Shown: positions 39,793 to 51,734, numbered from the stretch's first letter. The stretch is 64,000 nucleotides of DNA from Symbiodinium natans (GCA_905221605.1 CAJNDS010002260.1:226001-290000); one strand, 5' to 3'. The notes: generated from the sequence alone by a model not told the origin. Numbers and translations: made by a program.

Positions 39793-41956
39793 TCAACTTC
39801 CACTGCCTATGCTAGTGTGCCATATGTGGGGGTGTTTTCGTTTGATGTGTTCTTTTACTGAACCCCCTTTGGCAATCCACTGCCCACAGAACCCGCAGTT
39901 CTGGGTAAGACCATCAGCAAGGGTGCTGACGATTTGCACCTTGGACCCCGGCTGCAGTAACCACTTCGGTTTGCCGCAGCAGTGGAATATTCGGGTTCTC
40001 AGGGGCAGCACTTGCCGGTGGCTCCCTAGCACTTTGGTCTATGGGTGGGAGAGCTTCGGATTCATCGCTCGCTCCTACTTTCCCCACAGGGTGCACACGA
40101 GGAGAGGAAGTGTTGTCCTGTTTCTTGGCATCCCGAGTGGAGCCGGGTTGCTGCTGCCAACCACAGACGTTGTTGAGCACGTGATTCCTCAGTGAGTCCC
40201 ACGAGCCAGCTTTCATTCCGCAATGTATGCATTGTGGCATACCTCCAGTAGTGATCTTGTTGTTGATAGGTTTCATCATCTTGTCTGTGTGAGCTGACAT
40301 GCACCTTATGTACTCTTCCCCAATGCTGCCGCATGGCTTTGGTTGACGGGAAGTATACGCCACAGACCGTGCAGGCCACCGGCTGTGTCTGCTGCGCGGG
40401 CACCAAGAGCAGCCTGGAACTGGGCTCAACCTTTGTATTGTCCGTATGAAAGATGAGGTATTGCTGCAACATGCCCTCCCAGTACTGAATAGTTTGTTGT
40501 TGATTGATGATGCTTGGCTCAGCCACCCGGAGCTTCTCTAGTTTGTGTCTCAGGCGTTGAACCGTGGCGTCAACCGGATCCTGAACCCCAAGTCTCTGTC
40601 TAAGATGCTGCTTGCTCTCATGCGTGATATGGGCGGGGGAGTCAGCTACGGCTCTTAGTTGGCGATAGAACCAGCCCCTGAGAAGCGCCACTGCCTTCGC
40701 CAAGGGCGCGAAAGCGAGGAGTCCGAAGGTAGCGCTCGATGCAGCACAGGCCTGCCAGATGCGTACTCTGTGCGCAAGGCCGAAGACCTGTCCAGACCTG
40801 ACCGCCTTCTGGATTTTACCAGTTCGTTGGTTTGCTTCTTCAATTCGATGCCCTACAACTTTGTGTGCCTCCGCCTGAAGTGAAAGGTGTGTACCCAGGT
40901 ATTTCGTGTAATGAGCAATCGGGATGAGTGCTTCGCCCCCGTCAGGCTGGCGAGCTCGCCACCATTTTTTCCCCTCTTTGTACACAACGTGAGCTTTGAG
41001 CGCTCGTTTTGCCCCCGGGCCACAAACCTTCAAAAGCAGGACTGTTTTAGTGATGTTCACCAGGAGCCCCAAGTCATGCATGACCCCCAGAAGTTTATTG
41101 ATGAAACTGCTGAGTTGTGCAATGTCTTCTGAGGTCTCGATGAGCCATTGCACCAACGTGTCGTCCGCGAAGGTAGTGGCTAGGTAGTGGCTTGCCCGTG
41201 GGGGCCCGAGAGGGCATCCCCCAATCGCTCAAGTAGGAGAGTGGATATGGCCACCCAGAGCATGGGGGCGATCTTACATCCTTGGCGGATGCCTCGTGTA
41301 GTGCCCACAGAGCTGTGTTGTTGATCACTGATGATGTGATACCGTGATGTGTCTAAGAGGGAGATGATGGCGGCTGTCACGTTTTCATCCGCCCCAAGGC
41401 CCCTGAGCGAGGTGGCCAGCGCCTGGCGGTTCACTCTATCAAAGGCCTGTTTAAGATCGAGACTGAGGATAGCCCCCCCGACACACAGAGTTTTGTTGTC
41501 CGGCTTTTCTTCCCTTTCCCGTTGCGCGAATTTGCTTCCGTTCCCTTTCCCATAGCACTTTTTGAAGTTCTCTATCCAGATCTGAACCCTGGCAAGTGCG
41601 TCATACAAGTCCCTCCCCGGTTGGTATGCGAATTGCGGCACCCAACGCAGTTGGGGCCGGATAAGCTCGTACAGTTTCTCTTTGAGCAGCCCTGCCGCGT
41701 CTGTCCATTGAATGGGAAGGGTGATCCCCGGCTGGTGGGAGTGCTGATCAAAAGCCAGTTTCAGACTTGGACCGTCCGCAATGTTACTAGCGGTTGGAAC
41801 ACGCAGGAAGCAGGCATTGACGCGGAGACGCTCTTCTTCCTGCACGGCAGAAAAGGTAATAGCCGCTCCCTCTTCTTTTCTAGTGAAACTTTTGGCCAGG
41901 GACGCCCTGGCTGCATCGTTATCGATGAACACAAGCAGGTTACGGCCCTGCAACAA
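39793..41956 (-). pseudogene. Decayed LINE fragment with zinc fingers, fused to an RNase H-like piece
   Basis: Reading leftward from 41956: an RNase H-like piece with VFIDNDAARASL and NIADGPS, then in the same frame RT fingers with PQFAYQPGRD, motif A SLDLKQAFDRV and a GIRQGCKIAPM loop. The frame stops after GQATT at 41180. The catalytic FADDTL lies at about 41168-41185 in another frame, which continues to 40062 with a thumb region and a C2H2 finger (CTVCG...H...H). Further C2H2-like fingers (CIHCG..., CGFCG...) follow in two other frames down to 39793. At least three frame breaks make it non-functional. The RNase H-like piece resembles those of tyrosine-recombinase (DIRS-like) elements and is probably foreign to the LINE. 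Confidence 0.75.
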
Positions 41957-43014
41957 TGAGCCCTAGAGGTGGAGGGACACTAGATAATAAGGTAGGAGCT
42001 CACACTCAAAAACCAGTTGCTTTTTACCGACACATGCTCTCACAACAAACGCGGGCTTTGTCGCGAGAGGCCTCAGTGCGTGCCTTGAAAGTTTCACACA
42101 ATCTTCCCGAGGCTTTAGCCGCCAGGACCACCATCATGTCAGAAGGCAAGGTAAGCCGGAAGCGGCGAGGTTGGGAAGGTCCAGGACCTTTCGGCACCAG
42201 GACTTAGGCGCCGGCACGGCGAGAGGCAAGAGAGACATCAAGGCTAAGAACACGCGTGCCTTTAGGACAACCAGTCCAGCTGGCGCCAACGTGGTGCACT
42301 TGCGACGGAAGCCAAACTGCAGGAATGCAGATTGGTTACATGGGAGGACGCTACGAGGTTCTTCAGACCCGGATAAAGCCATATGAGGCTATTGGTCGGA
42401 TTTTTAATCGACCAACAGACGCCGTTGGCCGAAAGGCGCTTGCACTATGACGTCATGAGCTCGACCATGTTTGCAGCTCGGACGGGTGGCAGCCCGCTTG
42501 ACTGTAACTTGCTGCGGGAAGCACTGTTCAAGGGTTCCTTCTTTACTTCCAGAAGGGAGATCATTGATGTGGGGCTCCGGAAGCGAGAGAAGCACTCTGC
42601 CTGCCGCTGAAAGTTAGAATTGGTTGCAGTGGAGGTCGCCCTCACGATGACACGGCTCTCTGCACATGCCGCGTACGGCGGCGTTGACGGCCATGCATCT
42701 CGGCCTGGGTGCCGTCAGGGCAGGCAAGTGCAACCTGCGCCTTTCCCGCTGGCTCCACCGGGCAGCGGTCGCGATTGCATGGCATGAGCGGTAACAAAGC
42801 CCCAGCTGCAAAGGCGATTCTTCCAATTGAGGCGCGTCTGGAAAGCATCGCCATGCCATTCCTGAACTTTGTATCTTTCGGCCTGGTGTGTTTCTTCAAT
42901 GGGTGCCTTGGTCCAACTGACAGACCGGCAAGTGCTTTTTCGTCAGGGACTTGCTGCGCAAGAGAGTGTTCCTTCAGGTGCCATCCTCCCTCATTGAGTA
43001 TCCTGGTATTAAGG
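41957..43014. other. About 1 kb without a recognised gene
   Basis: Short overlapping frames on both strands and no motif that I can assign. Composition is mixed and no repeat stands out. Confidence 0.4.
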
Positions 43015-43617
43015 TTAAGTGCGCGGGAGCCTTCCTGCGGGAATTAAATAGAGAGCACGCGCCCAGACTTGAGGGGCTTGTGGCAACAGCAACAACGCAT
43101 GCGATGCATTGCCGCTAGACAAGAGCAGTAAGGGTCTTTGTGTAACGTCATATCTCGTTTGCTTGCCTTGGCCTTCTTTGATTTGCGTTTGTTTGAAGAT
43201 CCTGAGGACGGTGAGAATTTCGGGAGCGGTCCACGTGAAGTGAACTGCAGCGAGGCCCGCCTCGTGGGTGTTGACAAAGTGGAAACCACTTTTCTTTGTA
43301 GATGCCCTCCCATTGCATTCTGGCGAGATGTTGCAAAAAGAAGGGTAAAATGAGAGAAAGCAACGGCTATCTGTAACCAAGAGGAGGACGTGTGCCCCCT
43401 TTTCCGCTTCCTGGAGCTGGGGGAGCAGGCATTTGACCAGAGCTGGGTAATCAACCTTGGTGCCGTCCTTGTGGGTCAGGCGGTTCGCCCACAGCAGCTT
43501 TGCCAATTGGCTGTCAAGGCAAAATTGCTTCCGGGACAGCGTGGGGAAGTTTTGATCAATCTCTAGCGCCAGCGTGAGGTCGGAGGTGTCCTGTTGGTAA
43601 GATCGGGCGTATGGCAC
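43015..43617 (-). CDS. Hypothetical protein fragment
   Basis: A 200-codon frame on the minus strand starting at 43617. It reads like protein (mixed hydrophobic and charged residues, a LLLVTDSRCFLSF strand-like segment) but shows no family motif. It could be a remnant of another retroelement ORF, since the neighbourhood is full of them. Confidence 0.3.
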   Translation of the reverse strand: MPYARSYQQDTSDLTLALEIDQNFPTLSRKQFCLDSQLAKLLWANRLTHKDGTKVDYPALVKCLLPQLQEAEKGAHVLLLVTDSRCFLSFYPSFCNISPECNGRASTKKSGFHFVNTHEAGLAAVHFTWTAPEILTVLRIFKQTQIKEGQGKQTRYDVTQRPLLLLSSGNASHALLLLPQAPQVWARALYLIPAGRLPRT

Positions 43618-44613
43618 TCAGATAGTTGTAAGCATAGTTCTTAGGATGGGAATTTAGGTTGGGATCTTCGGGTAGATATCCTAGTTTCGGGGTTATTTAC
43701 AAGTTACAAGATTGCGTGAGGTGGTAAGTAAGACCGGTTACCCTAACCTCGAAACCCTCAACAAAAACCTCGAAACTCTACTGGAAGGCACATGTCACAA
43801 ATATCAGCATTCTTCTGACTCTCTGCACATGAAGCATGACCCCGAGACTTTGAACCTTAAGACCCACCTTTCAGGGTGTTTAGGGTTTAGGGTTTAGGGT
43901 TAGGTTCTGCCTAAACCATGAACCCTAAACTGTCCAGCTTGAGCCCACCACCAGCCCTTCATGTGCATGGGGTTGTTCCAAATTTGTTTTCCTCTAGTGG
44001 TGGGCTTAGAGTGTTAGGACTTAGGTTTTCGGCTTCAGAGCTTAAGGCTTTAAACCCTAAACCCTAGAACCACAAGCCCGGCCCCAAGCTTAATTTCTCG
44101 ACCGGTCCTTACAGCCCCATTTTTTGGTTCAGGTTGGGCCGCGAGGTCGCGCTTGTTGGTGTCGACCCTCCTGCGAACATCCCGGAGAACTAAATGAAGA
44201 ACCCCTCTTAAGGCCTGACAAGGTCTACCTCTCAGCGCAGTACGGCTCTGTCATCATTCAAAGTCTTCAAGAACAACTCGCCGTGGCCTACAAACCCGGA
44301 AAGTGTATTGATGCTCCCAACCTAAATCCTAGACCCTAATTCGATCCGAAGTCGCCAGGCTCTAGACAGCCATTTTCCGCCCTTTTCCAAGGTAGGGAAG
44401 CCATCCTTGGCCAGACGAGATTTCAACAACTATCCAAAAAGAAGCAATCAAGTTTGCTGAACAGGCTGCTAAACCCGAAACCCCTGAACCTTAAACCTTA
44501 AACCGAAACACAAACGTAATCGATAAAGCAAGCCAAGTGAAGTTGGAAGTCTATATAGGCTTTAAGCTCACGAGCCCGCAGCTCTTTAGTTGTTGAACAT
44601 CACCGATGTTGTG
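43618..44613. other. Spacer with the first telomere-type motifs
   Basis: Contains CCCTAAAC and TTTAGGG motifs (for example 43877-43905 and 44051-44067). A TATA-like CTATATAGG at about 44551 lies some 60 bp before the next gene. No coding exon was identified with confidence. Confidence 0.5.
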
Positions 44614-46326
44614 ATGTCCGCGCAAGCTTGGGATCTCCCTCCACATGAAAGATCCCGAGAGAGCGGTGAGGATTCTGTGGTTGCGACTACTATAGGGGCG
44701 CCTGCACTTGCAGCGCCACCTGAACTTGATTCAACTCAGACTGACGATTCCCAGCTCCTATTGCCAACCGTTCCAGTCATCAGACCCAGAGCTCTCCATC
44801 TCTCTCTCCGTTGCCTTCGGAGGGCTTATGGCTTGTGCGCTCTTTTTTATTGTTGGCCTTTGGGCCGTCGTGCTCTGAAATCGATGGTGTTTTTGTTTCT
44901 TTGGAATGCATTTTTACTAGTTTCTATGGCACTTTGGCTTGGAATGCCCTGGACGTACACTTGGGTGATGGTTCTGGCCTGTTTCCTGCTCGTTATGTGT
45001 GTCCTCGCGCCGCTCTACTTTTCAATAGTAGTACGACGAAGCGATTGGGAACTTACGTGGGAGCCATTCAATGTGCACATGAGCTCGTCGGGGGTTTTGC
45101 TGGAAATTGCACCTTGGCTGCCTTCGAGATTCAGACCCGAAATAGAGACTGTCGAGGACGAAGTGTGGGAATTACTGCCTTTACCTTTACCAAAAGACCA
45201 AGTTCCTGCAAGCCCCGTTCTAAAGATAACACCGGAAAATGTTGACTACAAAGAGCCTGTGCGCCTATTAGTTCCTTGCTGCCGCGGGGCGAGCAGAGTC
45301 TGGAGGTCCACTCAGTCCAGATGGGAAGAAGTAGAAGCCGTTTTTGGAGCTGGGTACCTGGAAGTCTACTTGAGCCATTTTTGCCTGTTGGTCGCGGGGC
45401 AAGACCCAAGCGCCGAAATGTCCGTGAAGTTGGTCTGTTTCTGGCAGCGTTCAAACTCTGTGGCAAAACTGGTATTTCTCGAGGATGGCTGCCAAAAGTG
45501 TGACAGGGCCCTTACAGCAATGCAGGGGCATCCAGAGATTCTTGGGAGCTTTGTCAGATGCATGCCTGAGCCAGTCATCCAATGCGACTCTGACAGTCAT
45601 GTTCGTATTATGCAGAACAACCAGGCCGTTCAATCAGTGCAGCTGGGGTTGGGAAAGCCCCCCCAGATTTCCAAAGCCATCATTGTTGCTTCTTCCACTT
45701 CCTGTGAAGTCAGTCTGGTTGTGGATGGTATGATCAGGACATACACTTTTTGGGATCCATCTCACTCTCAGAGCATGTCTCCTTCGGCTCCACATCGAGA
45801 TGTCGGCCGCGGAACGGGATCCAGGCGCAATCCACACGTCTTGCGACCTGGCCCACTACGAAGCGATCCTTCCCGACAGAGGGCCCAATACCGGGTTCAT
45901 TTGATGCTTTCTGGGCGATTCAACACAGACCTCAACAAGACCCGAATCCGTGACCTCAACTCCGCGCTCCAACAGAGAGGAGTACCCACCTTTATGGTGC
46001 GGGCCATGCCTGGTGATGATTTTGGTCCAATGACCATGGCGGGCTTGTATTTTGCCAAAATGATGGTGGCAGTCTGCACAAACGACTATGGAGAGATGAC
46101 TGGTGCGGGATACGAAACATATCATGAGTTGAGCTACGCTTGGAAGCATCATCTGCCAATCATCCCTGTGAGATTGTGTGATCCATATCCACCAGAGCCT
46201 CCTGGCGATGAGGGCAAGGCTCAAAACAGTTTCGTTCTGTCGTGCAGTCAAATTTATATAGATGCAAGAAGTATGTCAACAGAAGAGTTGGCCGATCAAA
46301 TCAACAATGTTTGGCTGGCCTCCTGA
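44614..46326 (+). CDS. Membrane protein with ZU5-like region and C-terminal TIR-like domain
   Basis: A single open frame of 570 residues from ATG 44614, with no intron needed. Residues 1-80 are polar. Two hydrophobic segments at about 90-109 and 115-139 probably form a membrane hairpin. Around 200-275, SPVLKITPE, YKEPVRLLVP, a Trp-rich stretch and LSHFCLLVAG follow the pattern of ZU5 and UPA domains found in ankyrin, UNC5 and PIDD. The C-terminal 424-530 has the TIR order: YRVHLMLSGRF, a basic helix, then MMVAVCTNDY, YETYHELSYAW and LPIIPVRLC; the Glu in YHELSYAW sits where TIR NADases carry theirs. A membrane-tethered signalling or defence role is inferred. The ZU5 call is weaker than the TIR call. 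A small ORF follows after 115 bp on the same strand. Confidence 0.7.
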   Translation: MSAQAWDLPPHERSRESGEDSVVATTIGAPALAAPPELDSTQTDDSQLLLPTVPVIRPRALHLSLRCLRRAYGLCALFYCWPLGRRALKSMVFLFLWNAFLLVSMALWLGMPWTYTWVMVLACFLLVMCVLAPLYFSIVVRRSDWELTWEPFNVHMSSSGVLLEIAPWLPSRFRPEIETVEDEVWELLPLPLPKDQVPASPVLKITPENVDYKEPVRLLVPCCRGASRVWRSTQSRWEEVEAVFGAGYLEVYLSHFCLLVAGQDPSAEMSVKLVCFWQRSNSVAKLVFLEDGCQKCDRALTAMQGHPEILGSFVRCMPEPVIQCDSDSHVRIMQNNQAVQSVQLGLGKPPQISKAIIVASSTSCEVSLVVDGMIRTYTFWDPSHSQSMSPSAPHRDVGRGTGSRRNPHVLRPGPLRSDPSRQRAQYRVHLMLSGRFNTDLNKTRIRDLNSALQQRGVPTFMVRAMPGDDFGPMTMAGLYFAKMMVAVCTNDYGEMTGAGYETYHELSYAWKHHLPIIPVRLCDPYPPEPPGDEGKAQNSFVLSCSQIYIDARSMSTEELADQINNVWLAS

Positions 46327-46441
46327 AGTCATCGTGCTTGCGCATGTACCGCACACAAAGGTCCATGAAAGCAGCTGAGGGAGCAAAGCCAGAAAACTTA
46401 GCCCGCAGGTCGTAAGTCGGTTGAGCAGCGAGAGCGGCCAG

Positions 46442-46708
46442 ATGGACGCCCGCTACAAGGACCTGGTGCTACCACCCGAGGTGCGCCGCATCTTCACGGT
46501 GCAGACACTCAAGCGCCTGGCCGATGGCTTCGAAGCTTTCGATGGCGGCATCCCCGAGCCGAGCGCCTTGGCCAAGCTGTCCGAGGACGACCTGGCCATC
46601 TTGAAAAGGATCGTGGTGGTGAGGGTCACCGACACCCTCTACGATGCTGTGGTGGCAGATGATCCACTGGGCCATGGGGAGGCCGAAGTCCCCGACTGGA
46701 TGAAGTGA
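46442..46708 (+). CDS. Small hypothetical protein, 88 residues
   Basis: Start chosen at ATG 46442 (MDARYKDL); stop TGA 46706-46708. The codons are strongly G/C-ending compared with the flanks, which supports real coding sequence. The protein is acidic and helical, with a hydrophobic ILKRIVVVRVTDTLYDAVV segment near residues 53-72. No family was recognised. It follows the TIR-domain gene on the same strand at close spacing, as in dinoflagellate unidirectional gene clusters, but could instead be one exon of a larger gene. Confidence 0.5.
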   Translation: MDARYKDLVLPPEVRRIFTVQTLKRLADGFEAFDGGIPEPSALAKLSEDDLAILKRIVVVRVTDTLYDAVVADDPLGHGEAEVPDWMK

Positions 46709-48185
46709 ACTTTTAATGCAGGTTTGAGACGGCACACTCTTGGCTTGGGTAAGAGTTGCAGGCCTTGAAACCCCACAAGCTTTGCAGAACCGATCGGCGG
46801 AGGGGCATGGAAATAGCAGAAGGAGATTCTCGGACACTAGTGTTAGGAACAACTCTTAGCAGCTTACGAAGTACGGACTCTCGTTTTCCACCAGTACTTC
46901 GTAGCGGTGGAATGGAGAGTCCGTTCGAAGAAAATACGACGTGAACAAGTGAAACACAACTGCGGTGTAATATTCCTCTCGGACTTACAGGAGTACAGAT
47001 GGAAAAGGTATGAAAACTATACTATACAATGCAGGGAGTGGAGGGTGGTTCAAAAAGCGATTCTTCGCAGCTTCGTTTGCGCGCTCGTGCTAGGAGGGCA
47101 ACGGCCAAATTCTTCAGCCGTATTGAAGAGCACACAAGGAAGCATGCTTGCATTGTTAATGCGTACAGATTCGTCGTTCTTCGGATATTTACTACAAAAC
47201 GTGTCCAGAAAGAATGCACTCCTGCTGAGGTGCTTGGAACTTGCTTGAGTCAGTTGAAAAGTACTCCGAAGCTTTTGCATGGTACTTTTGCTAGTTCTCC
47301 TTTGTTTAACAGTGACAGAATTTGCTTTCAACTGCTGTTCGTTTGGAGTCACCAAGCTTCGAAAGCTTCAACGGTGACAAAGCCACCTTGGCTTTGGCTC
47401 AAGTTAAAAATAGTCCGCTATGCTTGCTCTGCTTTTCACATGGTAGCGGAGCACTTCGGTGCTCCAAGGCCATGTGTTTAGCAACAAGCTTTACCATGGC
47501 CGCTCCTTCACCCGAGGACGTGCAAGTTCCTCACTTGGCTCCGGAAGAAAGAGGAAGAAACCAAGCTTCGTGTACAGAGCTTAGTACTCCGAAACAATTC
47601 TTAGCAGGGATACGGAATTTGAATAAGATGAACAACATAAAACTGAAGCACACAACAAGAAAATAAAATGTAACGCTCACCTAGCGGCAGCGTAAAAGAC
47701 CAAAGTCACGCACAAGACGAGCAACTCACTCGTGTTCCAAAGTACCAAGTGCAAGTAACCCTTCACGTCACACAGCTCACAGGCACTCTAAACACTTCTT
47801 GTAGCTCTCACGTCTTGAGCCAAAGAGCTTTCTAGGTCAAACTCTGGGCTTTAAACACTCTCAAAACGAAGCTACATCGTCGCAGACAGCTCACACAACT
47901 CAAGTGCCACTCAACACAGCTCCAAACAAATGCAAAACACGTTGTTCACAGCATTTAGCCCTGCAGATTAACCGCTTAACTTTCTGGATGCGCAGCTGAA
48001 CCATGATGTCGCGCTTTATTGCACTGCGGATGCATTGTGACCACGGGCCTTAGCTTGTCGCACAGACAAGGCTTGCAACCGACACACAAAAGGGACTGGA
48101 ACAAACACTTTAGCAGCATTTTTTTCAGAGCACATCCTTCTTGGATTCTGGCATGTGTTTGAAGTTGGCAAGTTTGGCGCCTTTT
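46709..48185. other. No gene recognised; AT-richer spacer
   Basis: Contains an inverted pair (CTTACGAAGTACGGACTC and ACTTCGTAGCGGTGGA around 46862-46915) and a stretch rich in AAGCTTCG-type words (47040-47620). The open frames here are not convincing. No exon was assigned. Confidence 0.4.
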
Positions 48186-48734
48186 CCTCTCTCTTATACA
48201 GGACTCCCCCGACCCCCCTGAAGGCTGTGCAGAGCCAGCAGGAATGACAGTTGATTACATCACATTTTGATCTCCATGCTCCTTGAGTCTGCAGGAATGC
48301 AGCCTCCAGGCCGCAGGACCGCATTCCAGTGAGCAGCAAAAATGCATTTTAGAAGGAATTTGGGTACTCGTAAAAGTTTGTCTGCAAAAATGCATTTCTA
48401 GAGGGTGGATCGTTCGCATCTTCTAAAATGCAATCTCTGGTCTTGTAGAACGATTCTAAAGGTGACAAGGGTGACGGATGACAAATAAAATTTGTAGCCG
48501 CTGAAAATGCTCCTGCCTTTTCAAGGGTGATTTTTGTTAGATATTCATTTGAGTACCCAAAAACCTTCTAAAATGCATTTTTGCTGCTCACTGGAATGCG
48601 GTCCTGCGGCCTGGAGGCTGCATTCCTGCAGACTCGAGGAGCATGGAGATTAAAATGTGATGTAATCAACTGTCATTCCTGCTGGCTCTGCACAGCCTTC
48701 AGGGGGGTCGGGGGAGTCCTGTATAAGAGAGAGG
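48186..48734. mobile_element. 549-bp foldback element with 184-bp arms
   Basis: The left arm (48186-48369) and right arm (48551-48734) are near-perfect reverse complements. Both termini read CCTCTCTCTTATAC in their respective orientation, and the loop is 181 bp. No transposase frame is present. The size and structure fit a non-autonomous foldback or MITE element. I did not find a clear target duplication, although both flanks contain a GCGCCTTTT word. Confidence 0.85.
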
Positions 48735-48874
48735 TTTGCCGCTCATTCGCGCCTTTTTCGCCTCTGTGCTAAACCTTTTGGAGACCAAGGCAGCCCTGGC
48801 ACACTTGGCACGCTGGCACGCCGCCCCCCGGAAAGTGTGCCAGAGCGCGGCCCAATTTTGCCAACGCAAAACTG

Positions 48875-49134
48875 GCAGCTCGAAGCAAGCAGTTGAGAGG
48901 TTCAAAACCCTTTTAACTTGCCCCCAGCAGCTCCAAGCAAGCAGTTAAGAGGCTCTAAACCCTTAAAGCTTGCCCCTGGCAGCTCCAAGCAAGCAGTTCA
49001 CGGGCTCTAAACCCTTAAAACTTGCCCCTGGCAGCTCGAAGCAAGCAGTTCACAGGCTCTAAACCCTTAAAACTTGCCCCTGGCAGCTCGAAGCAAGCAG
49101 TTCACAGGCTCTAAACCCTTAAAACTTGCCTCTG
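48875..49134. repeat. 52-bp minisatellite, five copies
   Basis: Units start at 48875, 48927, 48979, 49031 and 49083 with GCAGCTCGAAGCAAGCAG, followed by GGCTCTAAACCCTTAAAA. Each unit contains a telomere-like AAACCC word. Later copies are nearly identical and the first is the most diverged. Confidence 0.9.
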
Positions 49135-51734
49135 GCAGCTCTCCTGGCAAAGGCCAGGGGGTAGCGCCGTTCCCCTCAGGCCCTTCAACCCCAAACCCTA
49201 AACCCTATAGGCCCTGTAGCGCCGCTCCCTTGAAGCCCTAAACCCTAAATCCGAAAGCCATACAGAACTTCGAACCCTTACAGGCCCAAAGCAACCCCCC
49301 CTTCTGGGCTCGAGAAGGGGGGGTTGCCATGGGCCTTTTAGGGCAGGTTTAGGGTTGAAGGTCGAGGGCCCACCCACACTCGCTTGGGGGAGCACAAATT
49401 CAAGCTCCACTCTGCCCACCCGGCCCTGTATCGCCAGTCCCTAAACCCGAAACCGATAGCTTTGTGGATTTGCAAAACGCTCACGCGTGCGACCGTTCTG
49501 CTGCAGAACCCCCCCCCCTCCACCAGTAACTCCACCCCCCCCCCTCCACCCCCCCGCCACACCCGCACCCCTCCCCCCCCATCAGCGTAAGCAACGTGCG
49601 CCCGATTTTTGGTGGCGTGGGCGAATTCAGGGTGGGGTTGGGTGGACACTAAAACGAAGGTATCCAAAAATGTCCCCTTCCCAATATGAACCAGCTTGCA
49701 TCAACATTGAAGAATTCAAATATATTCATTGAAAATCATGTATATACAATTCAAATATATTCAAACCATCACGGAAAATTTCAAAAAGGCTGCTGGCAAA
49801 ATGTAAGGATTGAAAATACTGGCAGGACTGCAAGTGAGTGCTGAAAATCATGTGTGCCACAGATCACAGCTGGAGGCGCCTGAGAGAAAGATCCCCTCAA
49901 CCCAGAGCACCTCCCACCCCCCACCCCCCCAAAAGGTCTCCCGGGAACAATTCCTTTGATCCGTTTCACTTCCCAAACAGTGCCTGATCCTATTGGGGCA
50001 CTTGCCAACAAGCTGCAAGTTATTTTCATGCATAGCTGAAATTCACTGTCAAACTCAAAGAACATTCTATTTTTCATGCTTTATCGTTTGGCGCTATTTG
50101 ACTAGAGGTCCTGCAAGCAAGGCCTAGTCATTTGCAAGTAGGCTCTGTGTCGTACCTCCATCCGGATCGTGTGAACAGCACCCACCTCCTCTGGTGGTGT
50201 GGGACCCTATGTCGCCCTATTGTGTGTGGGATCCTGTGGTACTGGATCGTGCAGTGTAGACGACTCTGGGCGGTGCGGGGGCCTGTGTCCCCTCCTCCAA
50301 TTTGCTTCGCCCCGTGTCGGGTGTGACCCCTCGCCGACCTCCTCGAACCTTCTTTCCTTTTTTGTGGCTCATTCGTGTCCCAATAAAATGTTGTCCTTGA
50401 CGTGTTATTTATGAACTTGGGGTGCCCTTCGAGTTCTCGTGAGGGATGTTCTTCGAGTGCCAAATGGAATGATGGAATGTTGTCTGGCGGGTTTGGAGTG
50501 TGTTCGGGCTGCTGTTTCGTGTCCCATGGTCTCTCACTGTTTGGGGTCCACGTTGGCATTACAAGGGTTTTATACAGCTTTATCGGCGTTGTAAACACGT
50601 TTGAAGGGGTGAGTTTGAAGAGGCTTACAGGGCGTTTCAAGTGCAGTCCGATTGTCGACCGGGATTCGAGCGTCGAGACGAAGAAGGGCCCATGTGGCTC
50701 CAAACCTTCCGACCGGGACATATCAGCTGAAAAACTGCAGGTTTTACATGAGACAGGACGGTCCCAACCTTATAGTTCGCCTTATAGTACCTTTTTTACA
50801 CCTATATAGTACCCCTATGTGAAACTCTCCTGCAACCTTCCATTCCAGAACCCCCCGACCCTCCCATCATTTCCGGGTGGTTTTCAAGGTTAGGGTCAGG
50901 AGATTCAAAGCTGCGCAAGGCCTCTCGGTGGATTCCCAGGGCTCTAGGTCTAAACGGGCAGCAAAAAGAATTGTAATTGAATAATTGAATAGCACGAACA
51001 AATACGGTTCTTAAACCGGAACGTCCTAAACCGGATCATCCAAACATACAACTTCTCTCTCTATTTTAGAACACGAGGGTTTATGGTTTCAGGTTAAAGC
51101 TGTTGAGGGTTAAGAGCGAGACTGAAGAAGAGTTGTTGGCTTCGGGTGTGATGCACTCCCCTCTTCGAGCTGTAGGAAAGCCATCCTGCGCGTAATCCCA
51201 GAAATCCCTAAACCTCATCCCTAAGCCCTAAAATCTAGTACGGTATAGCAACTGCAGCTTCCCGCCGGAAAGCTTCAGAGTGACCTCCCTGCAACCGAGC
51301 AGAGGCGAACCTGCGAGCGCCTTGCAAGCTTCTGGACTAACGTAAGGCTGTTCTCTAAGTCGGGACTTTATAGGATTTATAGGGATTATTATAAGCCCAA
51401 GAATCCAAAACACCAACCTGATTCCTACTACAGCACAACAGTTGAGCCTTGATGCTATTGGCCCTGAGCAAATCCTCCTACCGTGGCAACTGAGCTCACC
51501 ACAGCTCGTCCAAGAGCCCGTCCACCCATGGCGGTACATGGCATAGCCTTGGATATACTTTACATATTGTACTTTATTCCAAAGTACGATACTGTACTCT
51601 ACTACATCAGATGGTTTATATGCGTGTACGTGTGGATATTCATTGCCTAGGCCCCTCAGCTTCTTTCTTTTGCCGGAGGATACAACCCTGTTCTTCTGCT
51701 GGTCGGACTCGGCCGCCAATTTGCCTCAGCCGCC
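49135..51734. other. Intergenic region, no gene assigned
   Basis: Holds CCCTAAAC motifs (49190-49250), a C-rich tract (49507-49580) and several open frames without motifs, including one of 197 codons on the minus strand (50128-50721). TACTGTACT-type words occur at 51540-51605. The segment just upstream of 51735 is the probable 5' region of the acyltransferase gene. Confidence 0.4.

Noticed and set aside
44111-44133. Possible relic of the dinoflagellate spliced leader (CCCCATTTTTTGGTTCAGG)
   Set aside because: It differs from the leader core at several positions, including extra T residues, so the similarity is too weak.
48016-48772. Two similar short proteins on opposite strands
   Set aside because: They are the two arms of the foldback element read in mirror frames, not duplicated genes.
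49384-49732. Proline-rich open frames
   Set aside because: They arise from a C-rich low-complexity tract.
50128-50721. 197-codon minus-strand frame
   Set aside because: No recognisable motif and no splice or codon evidence; kept only as a note in the intergenic entry.
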